Assembly: GCF_963678635.1 (NCBI RefSeq)
Contig: NC_087068.1
Location: 2,358,001 to 2,418,000 of the forward strand
DNA from: Symsagittifera roscoffensis
Lineage: Eukaryota > Xenacoelomorpha > Acoela > Convolutidae
Length of the DNA: 60,000 bases
Direction: 5' to 3'
Shown: positions 26,690 through 36,700 of the stretch, in pieces
How positions within the stretch are numbered: the stretch's first letter is position 1
How the letters are laid out: each line of letters opens with the position of its first letter
The notes under the pieces: generated by a model
Databases searched by the model: none
Seen by the model: the letters and a program-made list of their open reading frames with translations, nothing else
What the model was told of the DNA's origin: nothing
Program-made: the position numbers and the translations under genes

Positions 26690-27170
26690 AATCAAATTGG
26701 AAAATCGAACAAAAATTCTTAACCATTGCAATATATCATATAGCTTAAACTTGCAAAAAAAAATACGTTGAAAAAGCTTAAACATGGCGAGATAGTGAAG
26801 CCCGCATTTAAATATATAATAGATAATAGATAACCACTAAAATCAAATTGGAAAATCGAAAAAAATCTTAACCATTGCAATATACGATATAGCTTAAACA
26901 TGCAAAAATAATACGTTGAAAAAGCTTAAACATGGCGAGATAGTGAAGCCCGCATTTAAAGGCCAAATTCGCAACCTCTAATTCGATATTGGGCTGCTTA
27001 ATTTAAACTCGGTAAAATAACCACTAAAATCAAATTGGAAAATCGAAAAAAAATTCCTAACCATTGCAATATACGATATAGCTTAAACATGCAAAAATAA
27101 TACGTTGAAAAAGCTTAAACATGGCGAGATAGTGAAGCCCGCATTTAAATATATAATAGATACAGCCAAA
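26690..27170. repeat. Three tandem copies of the satellite-flanking block
   Basis: The block 'accactaaaatcaaattgga' ... 'accattgcaatatacgatat' ... 'gaaaaagcttaaacatggcg' ... 'gaagcccgcatttaaa' occurs three times (about 26690-26815, 26832-26960 and 27019-27148). The copies are almost identical to each other, with intervening segments of different length. A diverged single copy flanks array A at 14741-14935. Confidence 0.8.
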
Positions 27171-27584
27171 AAAATCCCAAAAACTAAATGAAAAACATGA
27201 AAAAGTTCAAAGATAACAAACAAAACTGAAGCAATACTTTTTTGAACGCAATTGCTGGTAAATAACCGGAACACATTGGAAGAACTTCCATTTGTTATTA
27301 AAACACTTAAATTATGAGCAAATTTCGTGCTGTCGCAACATAGCCGACAAAAGATAAGCAGATAAACAAAATTCCGGAAATGGCTTTTGTCCCACAGACT
27401 TGATCTTTTAACCGTTTTCTTAGCATGGATAGGCATTACCTCTATGACAAAAGTGAAGATTAAAGTCTTGATTTTGATTACCCATGAACCGCGCGCGGTG
27501 TCAATTGGAGCAACTGATTTTGCTTTATAATGTAACCCAAAAAAGTATAACACACATATAATAACGCTTGCGGAGAGCCAGCGT
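27171..27584 (-). repeat. Dispersed repeat family B, partial copy 2
   Basis: Contains a tRNA-like module on the minus strand at 27386-27452 (A-box-like 'catagaggtaatgcc', B-box-like 'aagatcaagtctg', and outer arms 'tttgtc'/'gacaaa' able to pair). It is followed 112 bp further by a 21-nt hairpin at 27564-27584 with the same 7-7-7 geometry as other copies (arms ACGCTTG / CCAGCGT, one mismatch). A 174-codon hydrophobic open frame on the minus strand (27083-27607) overlaps this repeat and the neighbouring tandem block and is probably not a gene. Confidence 0.5.
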
Positions 27585-27782
27585 AAACAACAAATTAGGA
27601 AATTCAAACATATTTAAATGAATTCAATGGCAGCTTACTATATGGCACGTTAATTAAAGCAAGTTGGACCATAGTAGTTAAAATCGTCCTTAACTGTGAA
27701 CATCATTAGTAATCGAACGGTTTCAAAAATTGCGTCAAAAATGGCTTTGTAAAAAGTCGACATATGAAATAACTCTTCAAGT

Positions 27783-27830
27783 TGCTACACAGGCGAAGCT
27801 GAGCTTCTTACCACTTGTAATACAAAAAAA
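27783..27830. repeat. Family B left-end hairpin block
   Basis: 'gcgaagctgagcttct' followed by 'accacttgtaatacaaaa' matches the left ends at 31702 and 35472. The hairpin here has lost its outer two pairs. The 1-kb stretch after it (27831-28845) is AT-rich, with no gene and no further recognisable block. Confidence 0.5.
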
Positions 27831-28845
27831 AATGCACCACCTGAAATGGCGAATGTTCTCAAACAAAAAAAAACTGGAATTCTGTTGAACAAACCGTACG
27901 CTTAAAACTCAAGAAAAATCTAACTGCAACTCTTATAGAAATCGATGAGAAAAAAATTCAAAAACTTAAGAGGGAATGGGTTAAAAAACTAAAAGCAGGC
28001 TATACAAAACTCGAAGCTTTGCTTGAAACTTGGCAGCCAAACAACCAGAATGTCCTACAGAAAAACTTGGAGATACGAAACGGCCATACCCTTTGTTTGC
28101 TATAAGCTAAAACCAAAATGAAATCACAATTGAAAAAACATTCCAATTTCAAAAAATTGAATGCAAAGTTTTAAAAATTGCCAGAAAAGATTTGGCAGAA
28201 AATTTGAGAAACAGTGAAAACTTATAGAAATTACACTATTAGATCAAATCTCTCAAATATGAAGTTGATAGGCAACGGCAAGATCTAGATCAAAACAAAA
28301 AATAGACGCCCGTTTCGGAAATACAAAATACGAAAACTCAATTTTCCAAACAATGTCAACCAGGAAGAACTATGCTCTTCAATATAGTGCGACAGTCGCC
28401 CTATTCAGTTGTACACATTCAAGTTAGCATTGGCAAAAAAAACTTTCTGGTTGTTTATAATATAATTTTCGAGATTTTTTTGACAGATTGAATTAATACG
28501 CTGTTTCATCGTCTTGAATTGATTTCAAATGAAAATGCTCAAGCATAAAACACACCAAACCAACTAATATTGAAAACATTTAAACTCAAAATTAGTATTC
28601 AAAAATAAAACCGAAAAAATTTAAAATTTAAAAATATATTGCAAGAAAAATTATTTGGATCCCTATTTAAAGTCTAACCAAAAAGTTTGGTGAGCATAAA
28701 AACCAGGAAATGCTGAACTTTTTTACCCTCTTGAAAAGAATGGCAAAAGTATTTCATAACTTGTAGAAACTAATGTATTATCGAAAAAAAAGTTAGCATT
28801 AAAGCCTGTAAAATTGGTCTAAGAATTGAGGAAAATACTTCTAAC

Positions 28846-29133
28846 TTTCAATGAAACTTTTTTTATCTTTCCACTTGTCGCTTTCGGTTTATTTGTCCGC
28901 TTAGTTTTTGTTTTTCTGACAAGCTTTCACGTTGATTATTGGAACTTTAATTTTTTGAAAGTAGAACGTTGAATTTTTTGAACGTAAGTTTCAACGTTCA
29001 AAAAATTCAACGTTCTACTTTCAAAAAATCAAAGTTCCAATAATCAATGTGAAAGCTTGTCAGAAAAGCGAAAACTAAGCGGACAAATAAACCGAAAGCG
29101 ACAAGTGGAAAGATAAAAAAAGTTTCATTGAAA
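28846..29133. repeat. Long near-perfect inverted repeat (~140-bp arms)
   Basis: The left arm at about 28846-28986 and the right arm at about 28995-29133 are reverse complements with only a handful of mismatches, around an 8-nt centre. Matching landmarks are 'ccacttgtcgctttcggttt' on the left and 'aaaccgaaagcgacaagtgg' on the right. If transcribed, it would fold into one duplex of about 140 bp. It could be a fold-back transposon or a source of small RNAs. There is no coding capacity. Confidence 0.9.
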
Positions 29134-29640
29134 CCTTTCGATTGCGAAATGATCGGGAAAACACTGTTAAAGGAATAATAACAAAACTCCAAAAGCAAAA
29201 AGAGCAATTAGCAAAGAGAGGAGCAAAAATAAGCAAAAAGAGGAAGCACCAATGAGCAAAAAGATGAAGCACACACTGCATGTGACAAATGCAGTGGATG
29301 TGTACTGCATGAAGGCTGAAAACTGTTGTTTAAGGTAAAAGTGTAAGTACTCGGTTGGAATACCCTTATTTATCATAAGGGTAATTAACACTAAAAGTGT
29401 CTGCCGAGGCGTTTCAATTTCGATTGTGGAATCAACCGTATGGTACAGACAAATAAAAAAGCATCTCTTGAAGTTCTCTTATTTTTTTCTACCAAAACTC
29501 AAGTTTAAAATTATCATCTTGATGCGATCTTATTTCTTTGACCTTGCCAGCTGTATGGGCCATTGATGACAAGTGAAAATAAAACTATCCCCCAAATGGG
29601 AGAATATTAACCCCCAAATCTGGAAAAATTCAAGGTAATC
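29134..29640. other. Non-coding region with a family B terminal hairpin
   Basis: Mostly AT-rich sequence with no gene. At 29362-29382 there is a perfect 7-bp-stem/7-nt-loop hairpin (arms ACCCTTA / TAAGGGT), preceded by 'actcggttggaat', which corresponds to the right end of repeat family B (compare 25190, 32411 and 40310). Confidence 0.6.
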
Positions 29641-31280
29641 CCCCTGCCCAAACCTGATAAAGATCTTAAAATATCCACATCGTACAGACTTAATTCACTA
29701 CTAAGCCCCGTTGTCGAAATTTTGGAGAGGCTAATCCCCTATAGAGGCAAATGCCACACCAACACGGTTTCCACCCATTCCACTACACAACTGCAATCTC
29801 CACCTTTGAATTTTGCAACACAGATGGTTTTAACCAAAGTCGTCACCTTTTACGTACTGTTCTCGCCACACTTCACCTTTCAAAGGCATTTGATTTGGTA
29901 TATCATAGAACACTAGTTGAACTCATTCACGACACTTGTTGTCAAGAAGTTTAGATCGCTGGCTCAGCAATTACTTATGTGACCGACAAGCCAGTATTTT
30001 CAACAACCAGGTATTCCCCCAAAAATCGTTCACTGTTAGTTCCCCAGGGCTCTGTTTTACAATCGACACGTTTTAATTTTTATGTCCATGACGCCCCTCC
30101 GCCCTCTAAAATGTTCGCCTAACCTGCGCAGATGATTTCCACCCCCCTTCGCTCAAATTCGACAATGAGGCAGCATCGCGCTAACTAAATAGTTACCTGC
30201 GCCGTTTTTTAAAATTATTTTCACCTCCCGTAAGCTAGCATATGCGTCCTCTCAAGGATCAGTTACTTTGCTTTCGTCTTAGAACGAAGATTTAAAAAAC
30301 TCCAAAATGTATTTTTGAACAACGAGTCTCACCCTCTTATTAAAAATTCAAAACTTAAGGGGTTACTTTTCACCCGACCATGTACTTTGCAGCTCACTGT
30401 AGAAGATCTGCTGACAAGGCTCGTTGCAGGATACGAGTTCTGAATGCGTTTGCAGGTTCCGTTTGGGGTTGATCTAAAGAGACTTTACCTTTAACTTACG
30501 AAGCCTTAATTCGCCCTATTTTAGATTATGCCTCCCAGGCCTGGGTGCATGCCGCCAGCAGAACTTCTATTAACTACCTGCAGGTCACCCAAAACCAAGC
30601 CCTCCGTGTAAGTAACAGCTGGCTCAACTCCTATAAGCTCCACTACCCATCTGCACAGTGAAGTCGAGATCCTAAACGTTCCAAATCAGCACTCCTTTTT
30701 AACTTCTCAGTTTTTAATCTCCACATATCGTATGGATCACGCATAATCATTTAATCACTCTTATTCAAGTTCGACAATCGATTTTATTGTTTTTCAAAAC
30801 AACATAGATACCTTTTAACCGACCAAAACCTAATCACCAAATTTTAACGACTCAAAGAAAGTTTACACTTTTCTTTTAAACCAAATCAAGCTCCTTCTTA
30901 AACAAAAGCATACAAACCTAGTAACCAAGTTCCTTGCAGAAACCCCTCCCTTGAAATTAATTTTTATCCCACCTCTAAGCATCCACCCCTCTGATGAGGC
31001 CGTTCCCAGAATCACCCGCTGTAAGCTTTCCCAACTTCGATCTGGCTACAGTCGGATTTTAAATACGTACCTCGCCTGCATGGACAACCAAGTTTCCCCA
31101 CTTTGCCCAAAATTTCTCTTGGCACCCCACACTAGTTGTCATATTTTAAATTGTCCTAGAAATCCCACCCCTTTTCCTCCCGGAGACATGTCACTAAGGC
31201 CGGTTGAAATATCGACATTCCTTAGCCTGGAGACGGAGGAGCAAACCCGTCCAACATGGGCAAAAAAGACAAAGTGAATA
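29640..31280 (+). pseudogene. Decayed LINE (Jockey-like) reverse transcriptase
   Basis: Fragments in several frames together outline a LINE reverse transcriptase on the plus strand. An early RT block with 'SYRLNSLLSPVVEILERL' lies at about 29665-29730. 'QHGFHPFHYTTAIS' and 'LSKAFDLVYH' follow at 29757-29910, with the usual motif A Asp replaced by His (L-H-L-S-K-A-F-D). A remnant of the catalytic box reads '(C)ADD' near 30128. The C-terminal zinc-knuckle region lies at 30993-31240, with 'LSQLRSGYSRIL' and a C-x2-C / H-x4-C remnant. Multiple stops and frameshifts make it inactive. The C-terminal pattern is like Jockey/CR1-group elements; the clade call is tentative. Confidence 0.8.
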
Positions 31281-31409
31281 TTGGGTGGGAAAGATGACAA
31301 AACACACCTTGTTTCAATTCTGAAACTTACCATTTTTCGTTCCGCAATTCAGAATGTATTGCCTTGACCTGCAGAAATTAAGCTATCTATTTTTGCGTTG
31401 TTTCAGTAG

Positions 31410-31539
31410 GATCATTTTCTCTATATCAAGCAGGAAGATACCGTGGTCCAGTGTCGACTGCTGCAGTTTGATCTGAGACAACCAGGAGTTTCCTATGCGG
31501 GGGACGTGGATGATTTACCTATGTTGATGGTTATACAGG
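31410..31539 (+). CDS. Candidate isolated host exon, unidentified protein
   Basis: A stretch of balanced base composition after a pyrimidine-rich tract. The acceptor is 'gtttcagtag' and the donor begins at 31540 ('gtactg'). It reads 43 codons plus one base without a stop, with a well-mixed sequence starting DHFLYIKQED and containing 'DDLPMLMVIQ'. I do not recognise the protein. No partner exon is found on this strand; the decayed LINE lies just upstream and AT-rich DNA downstream. If the acceptor AG at 31405-31406 is used instead, the frame hits a stop after about 20 codons. It may be an exon of a gene with very large introns, or a chance open frame. Confidence 0.4.
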
Positions 31540-31701
31540 GTACTGCTGAGCTGAATCCATTTTGCGAAAACAAAAAATTACTTTTTAGTTTTTGTTGTTT
31601 TCATAGAAAATAACACACAATAAAAAAATAAGCAGCAATTTTGGCTATTAATAAAAAAATTCTCAGAAATATATTGGATTGAAAGCATAATTATAAAACA
31701 A

Positions 31702-32431
31702 AGAGGCGAAGCGGAGCTTCGCACCACTTGCTATGCACATTAAAACAGCATAGTAAGCTAGCAGATAGGAAAGGAAAGAACAGCCAACAAATCCAAAAAA
31801 GTGAAAAACTTTCATAAGGTTGCCTGGAATGATGCTTTATTCCCAAAAAACCCATTCCTTAATACAATCGACTGCGCTTCATGAAAAATCAAAAACAAGA
31901 AGGTAGCGGCAACTGAGCCGGGAAAAATGTAGGTTAATTCCCGTACAACCGAAAACAAAATTGTTGCCATGAAAAACATTCAACTATATTCTATTGTAAG
32001 ATTTTTAGCTTTTACTGCAATCTGTAGGGAAGCATACAAACTTATGTTTCCCTGAGAAGGGCGCAAAGCGAAAAAACAGTAAGGAAAATATACGAGGTCA
32101 GGGTTAGTAAAATTACCAATTGCAGGAGTAAATAAACCCAATACGCAACTACAACAAAAACTGTGTGCAGCAAAAAAAATAAGCCGACCGAACATAAGAA
32201 CCAAATATTAGACCGACAGTTGTTTGAAACGGAACATTTCCCCTGTGAACAAAAAGGTCCTGGTGAGATTGGAACTTTTGCCGTCCTGGGCGAATTCATA
32301 ACCACTAGACCAAGTGTACGGGAGACGCTAAAAAATTTGAATTCATTATGAACCAAGTTGTTCTGTTGAGCAAGTTGTCAACCCAAAAAAACCTATATCC
32401 CAGTTTGATAACGCTTGATTATCGCAAGCGT
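31702..32431 (-). repeat. Dispersed repeat family B, most complete copy
   Basis: About 730 bp bounded by two hairpins. On the left is 'gcgaagc-gga-gcttcgc' followed by 'accacttgctatgc'. On the right is a perfect 7-bp stem/7-nt loop at 32411-32431 (arms ACGCTTG / CAAGCGT). Inside, at 32256-32321 on the minus strand, a tRNA-like module has a canonical A box 'tggtctagtggtta' and a degenerate B box 'aagttccaatctc'. It has no coding capacity and appears to be a tRNA-derived, SINE-like element. Related copies lie at 24410-25210 and 27171-27584, with fragments at 27783, 29362, 34617, 35469 and 40310. Confidence 0.65.
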
Positions 32432-32929
32432 AATTATTTTGCTATGAAATTAAGTCTTTAAACAAAAATACTGACCAACTTTTCGTGACATTGAGACACA
32501 TCTTTGAATTTTGTTTCTGGATCTGAATAACAATTTCAAAGGAGTTAGTATAATACCATAACCGCGACCCTACGAGCATTCTTTGAGGTACTTTACAGTA
32601 CTGCTTAACAAACCTAATGAACCCTCGCCACTTAATAAGCATCTAATTCAAAAACGAGCATAAAGAGCATCTAATTCGATCTAATGCTCATTCAAAAACG
32701 TACCTAATATAATTTTCGACCCATTAGAAGTGTGAAAAATCTAATTTAATCTGAACGAGGATTTGTTCACTCCTTTGAAAATCACTAACAGAATGTTGTT
32801 GAAATTATCAAAAAGCCTTTCCTGGCTTTTCATTTTTAAAAAAATGTGGATTTGGTTTCAATTTAAGAATCAATCATGCTTTTAAAATGGTTGACCAACT
32901 TGAAATTATATAATTCTGCCATCATCAGT
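32432..32929. other. Intergenic AT-rich sequence
   Basis: No gene, splice-site pair or ordered repeat recognised, apart from a short local duplication ('catctaattc' repeated at 32639-32690). Confidence 0.45.
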
Positions 32930-33205
32930 AGCGTGCCGAGTTTGTCGCCAATATGACAATTTTTGAGGGAGGAGCGCGCGCCGAAAAATGCGCAATTTTC
33001 TGGTCAAAATTTTCCAAAAAGTGTCTAAAAACGCCTTTTTTTGAAAAGTTCGCATGAGACGCAGAGAATTTTTTTACAAAATAGGGTCCTTACACTATTT
33101 TGGGACACCTCGGAAAATCAAATTGGTCAACCTAAAAAAAGTTGGCAAAATTTTTGAAAAACCGCCCCCACCCCCCTAGAAAATTTTCTGCGCACACCAC
33201 TGACC
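32930..33205 (-). repeat. Dispersed repeat family A, reverse copy
   Basis: Read on the minus strand it carries the family A order: a G-rich start ('ggggggtgggggcggttt'), 'gttgaccaatttgattttcc', 'cctattttgt', then 'ggcgtttttagacac'. It is the reverse-oriented relative of 11575-11950 and 12520-12840. Confidence 0.6.
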
Positions 33206-33534
33206 ATAATATATGCCGACGTAATATTTTCTCTTTTGCGTATAAAGCTTATGCTAAACTGCTGAATTCTAAATTACTTACCAAGTAACTGGTTAGTAAA
33301 ATTTTCTTTAGGGCCAATTAAGCTCAAATTCTTCCGTTTTATTTTTCTTGAAACAGGTTTTACACCCTGTTAGCTAATGAAAACCAAGACCATTCGGAAT
33401 ACAAAATTTAATTCCCAAGTGATCAACACACTTAGTTTTATATTTAAAAAAATACATCAGCAAATTCAATGTTTCAAATAATGCGTTAAGTGCCTCTCAA
33501 AATTGTGTCTAAATAGGTTTTTTGTCGGTCCGTT

Positions 33535-33741
33535 TTATTTGTGGTTGGGGAATTTTCCCTGAGCCAGTTGTTCGAGATACTTTCTCTTGTCTAGTTCCTC
33601 GAATCTGGGACCCTCCATAGCTAAACCCCGTTTGTTGAATGAGTCGTGCATGAGGTTGAACTGTCTGTTTCCGTGAGGGGGCACCCACCCTTTCCTCACC
33701 ATCTCGTCCCTCTTTTTCAATAACTCGTTAGATCGTTGCTT
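33535..33741 (-). CDS. NDUFS5: NDUFS5-like gene, exon 3
   Basis: Terminal exon encoding 68 residues that start KQRSNELLKKRDEM and end QGKFPNHK. The acceptor is 'tttgtttag'. It supplies the basic helix and the Pro-rich C-terminus. Confidence 0.85.
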   Translation of the reverse strand, partial: KQRSNELLKKRDEMVRKGWVPPHGNRQFNLMHDSFNKRGLAMEGPRFEELDKRKYLEQLAQGKFPNHK

Positions 33742-36700
33742 CTAAACAAATCGCAGAGGTCAAAAACTTGAAAGAATTTCTAACCCCTAACCGTACTTCG
33801 ATAGACTTTACAGAAACTACTACGGCATCACTGTAACATGTTTTTTTTTCTATTACTTACAAGGCCGAAACGCCACTTGAATGACCAAGGTAACAATATA
33901 TTAAAGCAATTTCCATTTATTACGCAAAGACGAACTGAAAACTAAATGAAGATGAACAACCATTCATTGTCATAGACTCTATTGCAAAATCTTTCTCGAA
34001 TACAACAACAAAAAAAAACATCCAAAAAACAAATGAGTGACAAAAAATTTTGTAATTTTTGCAATCCAATCAAACCATGGCTGAATCTGCGCTGAAACTG
34101 CCCTGAAGATTAAACTATTATCGCACAGATGGTTAGTAGCTTGAAATATAACCGCGAATCAGAAAAAAAACCGCAAAAAAAATCTGAAACTGAAAAAATA
34201 ATGATCTGAAAATCTGAAACGAAAAACCGCAGCATAAAACTTTTGACATCTGCATCAGTTTAGAACGCATGGAACTGTTTAATTTGCAAATCAAACTATA
34301 TTTAGCAATGTATTACCAGAAGATCTATAAATCACAAAAAGCATATACCGTTCCCAAAAAAATATACAACTCCCAAAAAAAAATCAGCTTTCGAACATAC
34401 ATCAGCTTTTGAACCTATGTTGGAAAAATGAGCCTATGAGAAGCGGAAACAAAGCCGACAAAAAATCATACAAAAACATTTCAACTCGGTCGTAATACAG
34501 TTGTCAACAACGTAGACAGAAGATTTGAACAGAGCATTTGGAGAAAAAGTCAGCACAGAAATCAAGCCGATTGAGTTGGAGCCAAAAAAACCTACAGATC
34601 GAGAAATCTCGACCACCTCTTTATCTGTGCACTGGAAACCACAGGCCTTTGGCTTTTCACGCATAGGTGTTACCTCCACGCCAAATTGAAAGAACCATGC
34701 CTCATGGAAAAAAAACGAAGTCCGACCGGGAATCTAACCCTGAACCTTAGGGATCAAAGTCAACCGCATTTCTTCCAAACTACATGGAAAGGAGCCTGAA
34801 AATTGATAAACAGTAATGAACGCAAGGAAACTGAAAATATTTTTAGAATTTCGAAGACTAGAATTTCGAAGAAAAATAGATGGCCTTAAAGCTCTTTGAA
34901 TTTGTAGAACAATTCGGACAATAATGGACGCTTTGTTGTTAAAACTCACCCAATTTGAGAAAATTAGATTAATAGGCAAAACTTTTTTTCGAAAAAAATC
35001 ACGATTCAAACCGCGAAAAATCAAAACTCAGCGTGAACAAATTTCAAGACTTCTTCCTGAAAAAAAAAAAATCAGCAAGACCTATATAAGAGTACTCACT
35101 ACGTTCATTACTCTAAAAAAACACAGCAAGTTAATTGTAAGAACGGATTTGTAAGATAAATGTTTTACGGGAAAAAGTTTCAAATTTTTAATAGCTTTCT
35201 GATATGCTGTTTTTCACTGACCAATTTGAATCTGTTCTGGCACTCCATCCAGTCTGCGAACTCCTCCCTACACTTGGCCATGCCCACTTTGGCCGCCTGG
35301 CCCTCCGAACACCACTCGTAGTCACGCTTGTACCTGGTAACAATGGCACTCACTTATACGTTTTTTAACGAATATCCTGTACGAATAGATCAAATAGTTA
35401 AACCAATTGTTAAGCAAACGATTACTTTTGACATCACTACCTAGCAATTATAATAACACGAATAACACTGAGGCGAAGCTTAGCTTCGCATCACTTGCGA
35501 TACAAAAACAAAGTGCCAAAAATCAAAAGAAAATGTGTGAGACAAAAAGTGAAAAATTTAAATCGATTCTGCTGGAAAAATTGTAGGCTAAAAAAATAAG
35601 AACTTTTTCATTGCAATTGTCATTTGGATTTGTGCTACACAAACGCTATTTATTTTTCTTTCATAAAACAAGAAATGGAAACTCTCAAAAAAATTTTGGT
35701 CCAAAAACTCCTAAATATACTTTAAAAATGAGCTTAATATCTTGCAACCGAACAACCTGCATATCCTACAGGATAAATTGGGTATGAAAATCAACAAAAA
35801 ATGCTAAAAACTAAGATAAAAAATGAAAGAAAATGAAAAAAACATGAATGCGATAGTTTAAAACAATTTCCGCAAAAAACTTGGTAAAGGTGAAAAAAAC
35901 TCCGAAAGCTTATAAAAAATACCCACTTACATCAAATTTATCAGATATGAACTTGATACGCAATAAAAAAAAAAGAAAAAACACTCACCCATAGAGCCAA
36001 TACAAAAATTCAGTTTTTTTTTCATAAAATTCGGCCGGAAAAAACCGCACTCCTGAATCTTGTGCGAGACTGTTGTGATAAACTAATTGTTGTGATAAAC
36101 TTATTAAATAGTTTCATATACGTTAATGGGGGAAACTAATCGGGGCTGAAGCATTCTGGTCTACTCAGACGGTCGGAATCGGGACTCTGGACATCATTCG
36201 AAACGACATCCACGCCGACCACCTCATCGGAACCCGGGAGCCTCTCACGGTCGGAATCGGAAATCTGGACGTCATCCGAAACGACATCCACCCCGACCAT
36301 CTCGTCGGAACCCGGGAGCCTTCTGTAAGTTCTTTCCAACATCAGGAAAATTCACGGAAATTACACTCACCAATGGCTTGCAGCTCCTGCAAGCAGCCGA
36401 CAACCGAAGACTCTAACAGCAATGAGGAAGGCATGATCCCGGAAGATGCGTATACTGACGTAAATAAAAAAGGGACTCATGTAATAGTCAAATGGTTCGA
36501 CGGTACGCGGCACCTGGTAAACCTGAAGAATGTGCATATCAACAATTGGAATGCAACCTGGAAAAACAAGAATGGCCTGAGTAAAAAATGGATCGGAAAA
36601 CTGCTTCCATGGTCATATGCGCCCGCCATCGGCGAAACGGATCAGACAGCAAACAGTGGCCTTACCCAAACAATGCACATGTCAATTGCCGATCACAGTC

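Noticed and set aside
27083-27607. 174-codon hydrophobic minus-strand open frame as a membrane protein
   Set aside because: It overlaps a tRNA-like repeat and the tandem flank block, and its C-terminus recurs in a second frame at 26719-26901 because of the repeat.
36136-36342. 68-codon minus-strand frame with two similar halves as an exon
   Set aside because: The frame stays open only because the 78-bp repeat is a multiple of three. It sits immediately before the LINE ORF and has no supporting splice sites on that strand.
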